64,000 nucleotides of DNA. Source: an uncultured Prevotellaceae bacterium. Its GTDB lineage: Bacteria; Bacteroidota; Bacteroidia; Bacteroidales; Bacteroidaceae. The stretch covers positions 1-64,000 of the forward strand of contig CAMWSK010000009.1 in the NCBI GenBank assembly GCA_947176895.1, read 5' to 3'. The stretch's first letter is position 1, and each line of letters begins with the position of its first letter. Below, piece by piece: positions 41,300-52,245 of the stretch. The notes beneath the pieces were generated by a model. The model was given only the letters and a program-made list of their open reading frames with translations, had not been told where the DNA came from and made no database searches. The position numbers and the translations under genes are program-made.

Positions 41300-43894
41300 A
41301 TGAAAACAAGAATGTTGCTTGCGATACTTTTTTGTACAATTCTTGTCCTGTGGCCGACAAGGAGTATAGCTGTAGTGCGGGAGGTGGAGAATCTGAACCG
41401 GGAGTGGAAATTTTTCTTGGGCGACTGCCCACAGGCGGAAATGCCGGTGTTCAACGACAGCCATTGGGAAACCGTGGGTCTGCCTCATTCGTTCAGTATG
41501 CCCTATTTCATGTCCACCGACTTTTACACCGGTTATGGTTGGTATCGTAAGCAAATAGAGTTGACATCCAAGGATTTGCAGAAGGTCGTCTTTTTGGAGT
41601 TTGACGGTGTGTTTCAGGAAGCGGAAATTTATGTCAACGGCAAGTTGATAGGGAACCATGTGGGAGGCTACACGGGTTTCTGCATCAACATTACAGAGGC
41701 GTTGAAGTCCGGCGGCAACCAAATAGCTGTCAGAGTGAATAATCTGTGGCGTGCGGATGTCGCGCCACGGGCCGGAGAACATACTTTCAGCGGCGGCATA
41801 TACCGCAATGTGCGGTTGGTCAAAAAGTCGTTGGGACACATAGACTGGTATGGCACATTTGTCACCACTCCCGATTTGGGCATGAGTGCCGGCGCATTCT
41901 CCACCTTAAACGTGGAGACTCAGGTGTGCAATCTGTCGGGGGTGGACGAAACCTATCGTCTGGAAACCCTTTTGCTTTCCCCCGAAGGCAAAATGATTGC
42001 TTCCGTTGAGAGTGAGGATGTTGTGGGTGCGTGCACAAAGAAGATATTCACGCAATCCACCGAAAAGGTAATGGCACCGCGACTATGGAGTCCGGATTCT
42101 CCTACTTTATATAAGGTGGTGAGCCGGCTTTATGTCGGCAGAAGGCTTCTTGACGAAGAGGTTACCGAGATGGGATTCCGCTGGTTTCAGTGGACGGCCG
42201 ACCGCGGTTTCTTTCTCAACGGTAAGCATTTGTATTTCCATGGGGCCAACGTTCATCAGGATCAGGCCGGATGGGGCGATGCCGTTACCGAGGCAGCAAT
42301 GCGAAGGGATGTGCTCATGATGAAGGAGGCCGGTTTTGATCTCATCAGAGGATCACACTATCCTCATGCACCGGCTTTTTCTCGCGCTTGTGACCGGTTG
42401 GGGATGCTCCTGTGGTCAGAGGCTCCTTTTTGGGGAATAGGAGGACATGGTGACGATGGCTATTGGAATTCAAGTGCATACCCTGTGAATCCGGCGGTAC
42501 AGGCCGGTTTTGAGGAAAGTGCTCTTCAACAATTGGCCGAAATGATACGTATTCATCGCAACCATCCCTCCATCGTGGCATGGAGCATGTGCAATGAGGC
42601 TTTCTTTTCTTCAGCCGAGGCTTTGCCGGGAGTACATCGTTTGCTGAAGCGCATGGTGGATTTGACACATCAGTTGGATCCCACACGACCCGCCGCCGTG
42701 GGTGGCGCACAACGTCCCTTGGGGGATGCACGTATAGACCGTATTGGAGACATCGCCGGTTACAATGGGGATGGCGCCACGCAATCGGATTTTCAGCAAC
42801 CGGGTGTGGCAAGTGTGGTGTCGGAGTATGGTAGCACAACGGCCGACCGTCCGGGGGAATACGCTCCCGGGTGGGGAGACCTGAAGGTTGATGACGGATG
42901 GAGGGGGCGTTCTTGGCGAAGCGGACAGGCTATTTGGTGTGGTTTTGATCATGGTAGCATAGCCGGTAACGCGCTGGGTAAGATGGGTATTGTGGATTAC
43001 TTCCGCTTGCCGAAACGTGCATGGTACTGGTATCGAAATGAATATAATGGAGTAGTGCCCCCCGCATGGTCTGTGGACGGGACACCGCACAAGCTGCTAC
43101 TCACAGCGAGCAACGGGGGGGATATTCTTGCCGACGGGACGGATGACGTACAGCTGGTGGTGACGGTGCTGGACAATGAGGGCCGTCATTTGACGGCAAC
43201 GCCTCCCGTACAGTTGCGTGTGGTGTCGGGGCCGGGAGAGTTTCCCACCGGACGCACCATTTCATTCCGTAAAGACAGCGATATACGCATTATGGACGGG
43301 CAGTGTGCCATTACATTCCGTTCGTATTATGCAGGAAAAACTGTGATAGAGGCGGTTTCACCTGGGCTGCAGTCTGCACGCGTGGAGCTTCGTTTTACAG
43401 GTGCTCCCAAATACCATGAAGGGAAATCGCCTGTTGTGAAGGAACGCCCTTACATACGTTTTGTCCGTGGCGACAATAGCAGGCCGGTGCTCACCTTCGG
43501 CCCGAATAATCCCACCTTTGCCGGCAGCCAGCAGGTATGGCATGGTGCGGGGCTTGCGGCGGATGGGAATGCTGAAACTTATTGGAAGCCTGAAGAGCGG
43601 GATGCGGACCCATGGTGGATGCTGGATACGGAGAAACGCCTGGAGCTGCGAAACATCAGCATCGTTTTCCCCAAGGACAACCATTACTGTTATGTGGTAG
43701 AGGGGTCGGACGACAAGGAAAATTGGACCGTCTTGTCGGACAAAAGCCGCAGCGATGTGAAAGTGCGTTCTTACAGTTATGATTTTGATACGGCCCAATC
43801 CGTCAAGGCACGTTTCATACGTATCCGCTTCATGCCGGGTTCACCGGCTGCTCTGTCTGAGGTGACGGTGCGTGGAGTTGTGCAAAACGAATAA
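41300..43894 (+). CDS. glycoside hydrolase family 2 (beta-galactosidase-like) with C-terminal discoidin-like domain
   Basis: Signal peptide; WETVGLPHSF, GGIYRNVRL, IRGSHYPHAPAFSRACDRLGMLLWSEAPFWG, IVAWSMCNEAFF, SEYGS. Confidence 0.93.
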   Translation: MKTRMLLAILFCTILVLWPTRSIAVVREVENLNREWKFFLGDCPQAEMPVFNDSHWETVGLPHSFSMPYFMSTDFYTGYGWYRKQIELTSKDLQKVVFLEFDGVFQEAEIYVNGKLIGNHVGGYTGFCINITEALKSGGNQIAVRVNNLWRADVAPRAGEHTFSGGIYRNVRLVKKSLGHIDWYGTFVTTPDLGMSAGAFSTLNVETQVCNLSGVDETYRLETLLLSPEGKMIASVESEDVVGACTKKIFTQSTEKVMAPRLWSPDSPTLYKVVSRLYVGRRLLDEEVTEMGFRWFQWTADRGFFLNGKHLYFHGANVHQDQAGWGDAVTEAAMRRDVLMMKEAGFDLIRGSHYPHAPAFSRACDRLGMLLWSEAPFWGIGGHGDDGYWNSSAYPVNPAVQAGFEESALQQLAEMIRIHRNHPSIVAWSMCNEAFFSSAEALPGVHRLLKRMVDLTHQLDPTRPAAVGGAQRPLGDARIDRIGDIAGYNGDGATQSDFQQPGVASVVSEYGSTTADRPGEYAPGWGDLKVDDGWRGRSWRSGQAIWCGFDHGSIAGNALGKMGIVDYFRLPKRAWYWYRNEYNGVVPPAWSVDGTPHKLLLTASNGGDILADGTDDVQLVVTVLDNEGRHLTATPPVQLRVVSGPGEFPTGRTISFRKDSDIRIMDGQCAITFRSYYAGKTVIEAVSPGLQSARVELRFTGAPKYHEGKSPVVKERPYIRFVRGDNSRPVLTFGPNNPTFAGSQQVWHGAGLAADGNAETYWKPEERDADPWWMLDTEKRLELRNISIVFPKDNHYCYVVEGSDDKENWTVLSDKSRSDVKVRSYSYDFDTAQSVKARFIRIRFMPGSPAALSEVTVRGVVQNE

Positions 43895-44040
43895 CCCCAA
43901 TCGGTCATGAACTTGTTTTGCGCAAACATACCGACTTTTTGGTCATCAGGGTTCCTGTTCATCATAACGCTAATGACTGATTGTGGATAAAGCGGAACTT
44001 TATGGTTCACCCCAGTGGAGGTGTTTCGCACTTGGAAAGA

Positions 44041-44072
44041 AATGAGGGGACGTTTCGCAACGTCCCCTCATT
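44041..44072. terminator. hairpin terminator downstream of GH2
   Basis: AATGAGGGGACG-TTTCGCAA-CGTCCCCTCATT. Confidence 0.85.
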
Positions 44073-44223
44073 CATTTCTAGGTATTAGTTTGTTTAAGGT
44101 AAAAAGATTGATCTAAGTGTTGTTTTTGTTTTAACTATCGCAAAGATAATGATTCTTGTTGGTTTCCCCAAAGATGTTTATGTGTTATATAACATGTTTT
44201 GACATATGTTTGAAATTTTTCTG

Positions 44224-45063
44224 TCATTCCTGATGGAATTTGACCAAATCCTCGATAGGTGCTTGCAGGATGCGTCCCAAATGGTAGTGCAGGGCAGCGG
44301 CGGCCTCCTGAATCTCCGGCTGGAATGTTGCGGCAACACCTCCCGCCAGGTGCAATGGCAGCTCCGGTCGATGATATAGGGCTACGTTGCGCCGGAAGAA
44401 GCGTCCGAACTCGTCTATGAGCAGGTCGTGTACGGAGTCTTCCCGGCGATGAAGCCGGAGAAAAGGAACCAGCGAGGCCAGGAACTGATTAGGGAGAGGC
44501 CGGCGATAGACATTCTCGATGATTTGGGTAGGTGTCAGTTGGAAGTACTCCAGAAACGAGCGTTTCAATTCTTCGGGCATCTGCTCTTTCAGTAAGTCGC
44601 CCACCAGACGTCGGCCAAGAACGGCTCCGCTGCCTTCATCACCCAAGATGTAGCCTAAGGGAGAGACGTTGCGCGTGATGGTCGTTCCATCGTAATGACA
44701 GGTGTTGCTTCCCGTTCCAAGGATGCCGACCAATCCTTCGGAATGTCTGCAAAGGGCACGTGCGGCCCCGAGCATGTCACTCTCGACTTCAATGGTGCCG
44801 GCCTCGGGAAATTTCTGTGCCAAGGCTTGCACAATGGTCTGTTTGAAAGGGGAGATACAGCCGGCTCCATAGAAAAATATCCGTTTTACGGGTGCATCGG
44901 GCAGGGAATATAGTACCCGGTCGATGTGTTCCCTGTTGTCGCGTACGGGATTAAGACCGATGGTCTCTATCGGCTGACCGTTGAGACGCCAGTTCGTCTT
45001 CGTGCTTCCGCTGTCGGCAATGAGTGTCATGTGGCCGGTAGTGAAGGGGTTATTGGTCATCAT
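44224..45063 (-). CDS. BadF/BadG-type ATPase, N-acetylglucosamine-kinase-like
   Basis: LIADSGSTKTNW, GILGTGSNTCHYDG, LGYILGDEGSGAVLGRRL, LHLAGGVAATF. Confidence 0.88.
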   Translation of the reverse strand: MMTNNPFTTGHMTLIADSGSTKTNWRLNGQPIETIGLNPVRDNREHIDRVLYSLPDAPVKRIFFYGAGCISPFKQTIVQALAQKFPEAGTIEVESDMLGAARALCRHSEGLVGILGTGSNTCHYDGTTITRNVSPLGYILGDEGSGAVLGRRLVGDLLKEQMPEELKRSFLEYFQLTPTQIIENVYRRPLPNQFLASLVPFLRLHRREDSVHDLLIDEFGRFFRRNVALYHRPELPLHLAGGVAATFQPEIQEAAAALHYHLGRILQAPIEDLVKFHQE

Positions 45064-45799
45064 TTTTTACAAAGCCTTGCAGGTCTGCCGGCAGTGCGCC
45101 CATAATCCGGTCATAGGCTTGCTGCATGACTTGGTCCTGACTGACACCTTGTGTGGGGATAGGCTGGTGGATGGTGAGTTCAAGGGGATGCCATTCGATG
45201 AAGTTGAAGCCCCGCATACGGGGAAGAATCTGGAAACTGCCGTTGATGGTGATCGGCACCACGGGCAATCCGATTTCTTCGGCCAACTGGAAGGCTCCCT
45301 TGCGGAAGATGCCCATGTGACCGGTGAAGGTGCGTGCCCCCTCGGGAAAAACCATCAGGGAGGTGCCACCGCGAAGTGTCTGGCGGGCTTGGTTGTAGGT
45401 GTTCTGTATGGCTTTCGGACCACGTTTGTCTACAAAGATGTGCCCTGCATTTTCGCTGGCTTTGCCCACAAAAGGCATCTTTCTGAGGCTTCGTTTCATC
45501 ATCCACTTAAAGTTTCGTCCCAGGAAACCGTAGATTAAAAAGATATCGAAGTCACCCTGATGGTTGGCCACAAACACGTAGCTTTGGCCGGGCTTCATAT
45601 TTTCCTTTCCTTTGATGTGCACGGGCAGCAACAATATCCGGCAGAATGCACGGGCCCACAGCATGGGAGGATAGTAGCCCCACGTGTGTGATTTGCCAAA
45701 GGTGCAACCGATAATCACAGTAACACAGGTGAGAAAGGTGAGCAACAAAAGCAATGGAGCAGCAATCAATAACTGATATATGCGATAAACGACTGTCAT
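45050..45799 (-). CDS. plsC: 1-acyl-sn-glycerol-3-phosphate acyltransferase
   Basis: VANHQGDFDIF (HX4D), VFPEGARTFTG. Confidence 0.93.
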   Translation of the reverse strand: MTVVYRIYQLLIAAPLLLLLTFLTCVTVIIGCTFGKSHTWGYYPPMLWARAFCRILLLPVHIKGKENMKPGQSYVFVANHQGDFDIFLIYGFLGRNFKWMMKRSLRKMPFVGKASENAGHIFVDKRGPKAIQNTYNQARQTLRGGTSLMVFPEGARTFTGHMGIFRKGAFQLAEEIGLPVVPITINGSFQILPRMRGFNFIEWHPLELTIHQPIPTQGVSQDQVMQQAYDRIMGALPADLQGFVKNDDQ

Positions 45800-45840
45800 G
45801 ATTTATTTAAAATTAAAAAAACGATGTTAAATCCGGATGG

Positions 45841-47154
45841 TTATCTGTTGAATGTGAGTGCCTGGCCACGGACCTCATCGTTGATGATTCCGTGGTCGTA
45901 GGCCAATTGACCATTAACGAAGGTCATGGCTACCCGATGGCTGAAACGAACCCCTTCCAGAGGACTCCAGCCACATTTGCTGAGTACATCTTGTGGTTGC
46001 AGAACCCAAGGGGTACTCTCCACTATTGTGATGTCGGCTTGATATCCCGGACGGAGGAAGCCACGCTTTTCTATGTTATATAAGGTGGCGGGAGCGTGGC
46101 ACATAAGCTCTACCATACGTTCTATGGAGATTATTCCTTGTTCTACCAGATTAAGCATACTTACTAAGGAGAACTGTACCATAGGCATACCGCTGGCCGC
46201 TGTACGTGCTCCACCTTGTTTGTCGCTCAACAGGTGGGGTGCGTGGTCTGTGGCCACCAGCGTGATACGCCCGTCCTTCAATGCTTGGCGCAGGGCATCA
46301 CGGTCTGTGCGACTCTTGATGGCGGGGTTCACCTTTATGCGTGTCCCCAAAGTGGCATAATCCTCGTCACAGAAAATAAGATGTCCCACACATGCTTCGG
46401 CTGTGACATTGCCTCCCACCAGCTCTAATTCCCTTTCTGTGCTGAGATGGGCAATGTGCAAACGGGCACCTGTCTCGTGGGCCAGGCGTGTAGCCAGGGC
46501 AGCACTTCGGTAACAGGCCTCGGCATCGCGAATCCATGAATGGACTTCCGCGGCAGGATCGTCACCCCCTTGTGCCTGAGCCAGCTTCATGCGCTGATTG
46601 ATGCGTTGGGTGTCTTCGCAATGAGCCATGATGGGCAGTGGACTTTGACGGAAAATCCGCCGCAAGGCTTCTTCGTCATCCACCAGCATATTGCCCGTGC
46701 TGGAGCCCATGAACAATTTGATGGCAGGCACGTGACGACGGTCCACGGCCTTGATCTCTTCAATATTGTCGTTGGTCGCTCCCAGAAAATAAGCATAATT
46801 GGTGCGGCACATGTGTGCTCCGATGGCCATACGCTCTGACCACAATGCGTTGGTGGTGGTCTGTGGCGCCACATTGGGCATGTCCATCAGGCTGGTGACT
46901 CCACCGGCCAATGCAGCCCGGCTCTCGCTTGCCGTGTCGGCTTTCCGGGTGAGTCCGGGCTCACGCAGATGCACATGGTCGTCAATAATGCCAGGCAGAA
47001 GCAATGCCCCGTGTGCGTCTATGATTTGGTCAGCCTGAGGCAAGGCGGCACCTGATGGCAGAAGGGCGGCAATCTGTTCACCATCAATGAGCAGAGCACC
47101 TTTCACACTCTGCCCTTCATTGACCAAGACGGCGTTTGGGATGAGTGTTGTCAT
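45841..47154 (-). CDS. pyrC: dihydroorotase
   Basis: LLPGIIDDHVHLREPGLTRKADTASESRAALAGGVTSLMDMPN, ATDHAPH. Confidence 0.93.
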   Translation of the reverse strand: MTTLIPNAVLVNEGQSVKGALLIDGEQIAALLPSGAALPQADQIIDAHGALLLPGIIDDHVHLREPGLTRKADTASESRAALAGGVTSLMDMPNVAPQTTTNALWSERMAIGAHMCRTNYAYFLGATNDNIEEIKAVDRRHVPAIKLFMGSSTGNMLVDDEEALRRIFRQSPLPIMAHCEDTQRINQRMKLAQAQGGDDPAAEVHSWIRDAEACYRSAALATRLAHETGARLHIAHLSTERELELVGGNVTAEACVGHLIFCDEDYATLGTRIKVNPAIKSRTDRDALRQALKDGRITLVATDHAPHLLSDKQGGARTAASGMPMVQFSLVSMLNLVEQGIISIERMVELMCHAPATLYNIEKRGFLRPGYQADITIVESTPWVLQPQDVLSKCGWSPLEGVRFSHRVAMTFVNGQLAYDHGIINDEVRGQALTFNR

Positions 47155-47894
47155 GCTTTTTGGGGATATTTCTTAAACCAACCGTCCCAGCGGAGGCGCA
47201 TGACACCGAAGAAGGCTTCACTGAAGATGCCGCCCGACATTTTGCTGGTACCCAGTTCGCGGTTGACAAATATCACGGGCACCTCTTTAATCTTAAAACC
47301 ACATTTATGGGTGGTGAACTTCATCTCAATCTGAAAAGCATAGCCCTTGAATCGAATGTCGTCGAGGTCGATGGTCTCAAGTACTTGGCGACGGTAACAG
47401 GCGAATCCTGCGGTGGTGTCGTGGATATTAAGACCCGTCACGCAACGTACGTACTTGCTGGCAAAGTAGCTCATCAGAACTCGTCCCATAGGCCAGTTCA
47501 CGACGTTCACCCCCGTGATATATCGGCTACCGATGCTCATATCGTATCCCTCTTCCTTACAAGCTTTCAGCAGGCGTGGAAGGTCGGAGGGGGCGTGACT
47601 GAAGTCTGCGTCCATTTCAAAGATATAGTCGTATTTGTGCTCGATAGCCCACTTGAATCCGGCGATGTAGGCTGTGCCAAGCCCAAGTTTTCCGCTACGT
47701 TCCACGATAAAGACACGGTCTTTGAGTCGTCCGTTCATAAGTCCTTTGACAATCTGTGCGGTGCCGTCGGGTGAACCGTCGTCAATGACCAGGACGTTGA
47801 AGCCTTCCTCTAAATCGGTCACGGCTGTGATGATATTTTCAATGTTCTCCTTTTCGTTGTACGTTGGGATGATAACCAAGGAATCGTTTTGCAT
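47151..47894 (-). CDS. polyprenol monophosphomannose synthase-like glycosyltransferase (GT2)
   Basis: IIPTYNEKENIENII, VIDDGSPDGTA, EMDADFSHAPSDLP, GSRYITGV. Confidence 0.92.
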   Translation of the reverse strand: MQNDSLVIIPTYNEKENIENIITAVTDLEEGFNVLVIDDGSPDGTAQIVKGLMNGRLKDRVFIVERSGKLGLGTAYIAGFKWAIEHKYDYIFEMDADFSHAPSDLPRLLKACKEEGYDMSIGSRYITGVNVVNWPMGRVLMSYFASKYVRCVTGLNIHDTTAGFACYRRQVLETIDLDDIRFKGYAFQIEMKFTTHKCGFKIKEVPVIFVNRELGTSKMSGGIFSEAFFGVMRLRWDGWFKKYPQKA

Positions 47895-47906
47895 GACGGG
47901 AATATT

Positions 47907-49298
47907 TTATAGTTTGTTTATGATTCTGTTGAACAGACTTTCGGATTGGGGCTTGAAAAAGCGGTCGGTTTCTTTTATCTTGCCTTCCAGGGCAAACACC
48001 ACCACATTGTCGCCGGCTTGTATCTGTGTCATACCGTTGATGCTCATGCCCACTCCGTTGCGTACCAGTCCGCCGAGAGCCACGTTTTGTGGCAGTCCCA
48101 AGTCTTTCACCAGGTGTTTGGTGGCCAGGCTGCCTTCAGCCGTGATGAATTCTGCCACATCGGCATTGGCCAATGCCAGACGTTTCAGGTCGGCTACGCC
48201 TGCGCTGAGCATCATACGGTAGATGTGGCTGGCAGCAATAACCTTTTTGTTGATGGTGACCCCGATGTCCAATCGCTCTGCCACGTCCATGTATTCCATT
48301 TCGTCTACCATGGCAACCGTTTTTTTCACGCCCAGGCGTTTGGCTGTCAAACAGGCCAAGATATTCTTTTCCGCTTCTTCGCTTAGTGCAACAAAGGCTT
48401 CGCATTGGCGTATACCTTCTTCCAGCAGAGTGTCACTGTCATAGCTGTTGCCGTTAATGACAATGATGTCTTCGTTTTCAAGGATCTCGTTCAAACGCTG
48501 GCAACGCTCCGGGTCGGATTCGATGATTCTCAGGTCGAACCATGCGGGTTTGTAGCGTCCCAAGAGAACGGTTGTCTTTCCTCCGCCCATCACCATCACA
48601 TTTCTTACGCTTGTGTAGTCTTCTTTTCCACAAAGCTTCCTCAGGGTTTCCACATAGTTGCGGGTGGTCATGAAATAGGCTATGTCGCCATCCTTCACGC
48701 AATCGTTACCACCGGGGATGATGGTGTTGTTTTCGCGTTTGATGGCTACGATGTGGTAGGGGCTGTCGTTACCGGTAAGCTCTTTTAACGGGCGGTTAAG
48801 AATGTTGGCACCGGTTCTGAGTTTGATGCCAAGCATCACGAGTGCTCCTCCATGTACCTCCCAATATTGGCGCACCCAACTGTGCTTCAGTCCTTCAACA
48901 ATTTCCTGTGAAGCCAGCATCTCCGGATAGATGAGTGAATCGACACCCATATCGTGGAATACTTGTTGGTATTGAGGAAGCATATATTCCGAATTGTCGA
49001 TGCGTGCCACCGTTTTCTTTGCCCCCAAAGTGTGAGCCAGCAGACAGCTGTTGATGTTTACACTTTCGTGTGGGGTGACGGCAATGAAAAGATGGGCATA
49101 CTGCACGCCGGCCTCTTTCAGCGAACTGATACTTGTGGGGGAGGCGTTGATGACCATGAGGTCATTGCTGCCCGAATCCGTCAGCGTGGCGGTTTTTTGT
49201 GGACTTTCGTCAATGACCACAATGTCTTGGTTGTCCTTGGATAGCAAACGGGCCAAATGAGTGCCCACGGCTCCTGCTCCTGCAATGATTATTTTCAC
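47907..49298 (-). CDS. trkA: Trk-type potassium transport regulatory protein TrkA
   Basis: Two Rossmann/RCK-N repeats: [21 protein letters not shown] and [17 protein letters not shown]. Confidence 0.93.
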   Translation of the reverse strand: MKIIIAGAGAVGTHLARLLSKDNQDIVVIDESPQKTATLTDSGSNDLMVINASPTSISSLKEAGVQYAHLFIAVTPHESVNINSCLLAHTLGAKKTVARIDNSEYMLPQYQQVFHDMGVDSLIYPEMLASQEIVEGLKHSWVRQYWEVHGGALVMLGIKLRTGANILNRPLKELTGNDSPYHIVAIKRENNTIIPGGNDCVKDGDIAYFMTTRNYVETLRKLCGKEDYTSVRNVMVMGGGKTTVLLGRYKPAWFDLRIIESDPERCQRLNEILENEDIIVINGNSYDSDTLLEEGIRQCEAFVALSEEAEKNILACLTAKRLGVKKTVAMVDEMEYMDVAERLDIGVTINKKVIAASHIYRMMLSAGVADLKRLALANADVAEFITAEGSLATKHLVKDLGLPQNVALGGLVRNGVGMSINGMTQIQAGDNVVVFALEGKIKETDRFFKPQSESLFNRIINKL

Positions 49299-51223
49299 CG
49301 GCTTTGAGTGCTGAGTTCTGTATATTCTTTCTGAATGGTTGCCTTAATGCCTTGCTTGTCTATGCCGCAGAGATGCCGCAATTGTTCTATTGCTCCGTGC
49401 TCTACGAATGTCTTCGGCAGCCCCAGACGTGTAACGTGTACAGGTTTCTTGTGGTCGTTCATCCATTCCAGGACAGCTGTTCCCAATCCGCCTTCGATGG
49501 TTCCGTCCTCCAATGTGATGATTGTTTTACATTTGTCGGCCACGTCTTCCAATGCTTTTTCGTCTATGGGACACAGCCAGCGCATGTTCCAATGAGCTAT
49601 GTGCATTGCCAATCCTTGACTTTCCAATTCGCTGATGGCTTCTGCCGCAGTGTTACCCAACGGTCCGAGGCTCAGCACTGCAACATCCTTCCCGTCACGC
49701 AATTTTTGTGCCTTGCCCACGGCCATCTCTTTCATGGGTGTGGGATGTGGAGGCATCACGCCGCGTCCACGGGGATAGCGAATTACGAAAGGCCCCTTCT
49801 GCGGCAGTTGGGCCGTGTACATCATATCGCGCAACTCCTCTTCGTTCAGGGGAGAGGCGATGGTCAGACCGGGGATGGGACGTAGTGCTGCCAGGTCAAA
49901 GAAACCATGGTGTGTGGGACCGTCTTCGCCCACCAGTCCTGCGCGGTCAAAGCACAGGCAGAGGTTGAGGTGACTGATGGCAACATCGTGTATGATGTTG
50001 TCATAGGCTCGTTGGGCAAACGAACTGTAGATGTTGCAGAATGGCATCAACCCGTCGATGGCCATGCCCGCCGAGAAGGTTACGGCATGTCCTTCGGCGA
50101 TGCCCACATCAAACACCCTGTCCGGCATGGCTTCCTGCATGATGTTCATGCTGCAGCCCGTGGGCATGGCGGGAGTTACACCGATAATTTTGCTGTTTTG
50201 GCGTGCCAGTTCCAGCAATGTTTGTCCAAAAACATCTTGGTAGCGTAGCGGCTGAGGTTCGCTGGTCTGGGGTTTCAACTGTTCTCCTGTCTCCGGACTG
50301 AATTTGCCGGGTGCGTGAAAGGTCGTAGGGTCTGTCTCTGCCGGAAGAAATCCTTTTCCTTTGGTTGTATGCAGGTGCAGCAACTTCGGTCCTTTCATTT
50401 CCTTTATCTGATGTAGGGTGTGTACCAGTTGGATTACGTTGTGTCCGTCATCGGGGCCGAAATAGCGGATGGACATCCCTTCAAACACGTTATGTTGCTT
50501 GTTGAGAACGGCCTTCAGTGAATTGTTGAACCGTATGATGCGTTTGCGTTTTTCCTCGTTCAGCCATCCCCATTTCAACATGCGCCGGGCAATGTTCTGA
50601 CGGATGCTGTTGTAGGTCGACCCCGTATGCAGCTGGTGCAGATAGTTTTTCATGCCGCCCACGCTGCGGTCGATGCTCATGTTGTTGTCGTTGAGGATAA
50701 TGAGCAAATCGTTCTGGCAATTTGAAGCATTGTTCAGACTTTCATAAGCCAGTCCCCCGCTCATGCTGCCGTCACCGATGATGGCCACGACGTTCCTGTC
50801 CTTTTTTTCCTCATGTGCCGCCACGGCCATGCCCAAGGCAATGCCGATAGCGTTGGAGGCATGGCCACAGGTGCATGTGTCATACTCACTTTCTTTTGGT
50901 GAGGGGAAAGGTTTTAACCCACCTAATTGCCGGTTGGTGTGGAATTGTTTTCTCCGTCCTGTGAGCATCTTGTGGACATAAGCTTGATGCCCCACGTCCC
51001 ACACCAAGCGGTCTTCGGGTGTGTTGAAAACATAATGTAAGGCTACGGTCAGTTCCACAACACCTAAAGATGAGGCGAAATGACCGGGATGTACGCTTAG
51101 TTCTTGGATGAGCGTCTGGCGCAACTCCTGACACAGCCGGGGCAGTTGTTCGATGGGCAGTTTGCGCAGGTCGGCAGGAAAATTTATATCAGGCAACAAC
51201 TTCTGCTGCTTTTTTTCTTCCAT
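49295..51223 (-). CDS. dxs: 1-deoxy-D-xylulose-5-phosphate synthase
   Basis: [48 protein letters not shown] at 51223 (MEEKKQQK). Confidence 0.97.
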   Translation of the reverse strand: MEEKKQQKLLPDINFPADLRKLPIEQLPRLCQELRQTLIQELSVHPGHFASSLGVVELTVALHYVFNTPEDRLVWDVGHQAYVHKMLTGRRKQFHTNRQLGGLKPFPSPKESEYDTCTCGHASNAIGIALGMAVAAHEEKKDRNVVAIIGDGSMSGGLAYESLNNASNCQNDLLIILNDNNMSIDRSVGGMKNYLHQLHTGSTYNSIRQNIARRMLKWGWLNEEKRKRIIRFNNSLKAVLNKQHNVFEGMSIRYFGPDDGHNVIQLVHTLHQIKEMKGPKLLHLHTTKGKGFLPAETDPTTFHAPGKFSPETGEQLKPQTSEPQPLRYQDVFGQTLLELARQNSKIIGVTPAMPTGCSMNIMQEAMPDRVFDVGIAEGHAVTFSAGMAIDGLMPFCNIYSSFAQRAYDNIIHDVAISHLNLCLCFDRAGLVGEDGPTHHGFFDLAALRPIPGLTIASPLNEEELRDMMYTAQLPQKGPFVIRYPRGRGVMPPHPTPMKEMAVGKAQKLRDGKDVAVLSLGPLGNTAAEAISELESQGLAMHIAHWNMRWLCPIDEKALEDVADKCKTIITLEDGTIEGGLGTAVLEWMNDHKKPVHVTRLGLPKTFVEHGAIEQLRHLCGIDKQGIKATIQKEYTELSTQSR

Positions 51224-51288
51224 AGATTGTAATTTATAAAACAAAGATAGCAAATTATCGGCAAAGAGTTGTAATTTTGTAGAAAATA

Positions 51289-52227
51289 ATGAGCCGTATG
51301 CAGCTGTTAACGCCCGTTTCTGTTCCCGCCCCCTTGCGTCTTTTCGATGCAAGTGAGCGGTATGTTTTTATGGGTTCTTGTTTTGCTCAGCATATGGGGC
51401 GGCGCTTTTCCGAAGCCGAAATGCAGGTTAATGTCAATCCTTTAGGCCCTGTCTACAGCCCTTGCGTGTTGTCGCAGGCCTTGATGGGGTGGGGCAGTCC
51501 GAAAGCTGTGTCGGGCCCCTTGGGATGGCATACGTGGGTTACGGATACCTCATTCACCAGGCCTTCGGCCGATGAGGCCGAGCGGATAGCTGTTCAGTCT
51601 GTTGAGACATTAAGAAGAAGTTTGGCTGATGCCGACCACCTTGTTCTCACCTTTGGCACGAATCATCACTACGAGTTGCTGTCCACCGGTCAGCTTGTGG
51701 CTAACTGCCATAAGCATTCCCCGCGTGAGTTTAGAGAGTGTGTGCTTCCCCTTTCCTGTCTTCTTGATCGGGTGAGTGCTACTTTTGAATTTCTGTTTCA
51801 AGATAATCCGGGACTTATCATCACACTCACGGTAAGCCCTTATCGCTATCAGAAATATGGCCTGCATGAGAATCAACTTTCAAAATCCACTCTTTTGCTT
51901 TTGGCAGACGAACTTCAGCAACGTTTCCCCCGGCAAGTGCAATATTTTCCGGCTTACGAGATTCTGCAGGACGAGTTGCGTGACTATCGCTTTTATGCTC
52001 CCGACATGCTTCATCCCAGTGACCAGGCTGTTCGGTATATCCAAGAGAAGTTGCAACAATGGATGACACCTTCTTTGACAGACTACCTTCAGCAACATGA
52101 ACGGCTTGGACGTTTCCTTCTTCATCGTCCCTTTGATTCGTCCGCCCCGCAGTATCAGGCGCAAGCCGAGCAGACACGTCTGCAGTTAGCCACATTACGT
52201 CAACGATATGTTAAACCGAACAGATAA
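51289..52227 (+). CDS. GSCFA domain-containing protein
   Basis: [27 protein letters not shown]. Confidence 0.93.
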   Translation: MSRMQLLTPVSVPAPLRLFDASERYVFMGSCFAQHMGRRFSEAEMQVNVNPLGPVYSPCVLSQALMGWGSPKAVSGPLGWHTWVTDTSFTRPSADEAERIAVQSVETLRRSLADADHLVLTFGTNHHYELLSTGQLVANCHKHSPREFRECVLPLSCLLDRVSATFEFLFQDNPGLIITLTVSPYRYQKYGLHENQLSKSTLLLLADELQQRFPRQVQYFPAYEILQDELRDYRFYAPDMLHPSDQAVRYIQEKLQQWMTPSLTDYLQQHERLGRFLLHRPFDSSAPQYQAQAEQTRLQLATLRQRYVKPNR

Positions 52228-52245
52228 TAAATATAATAACAAGAT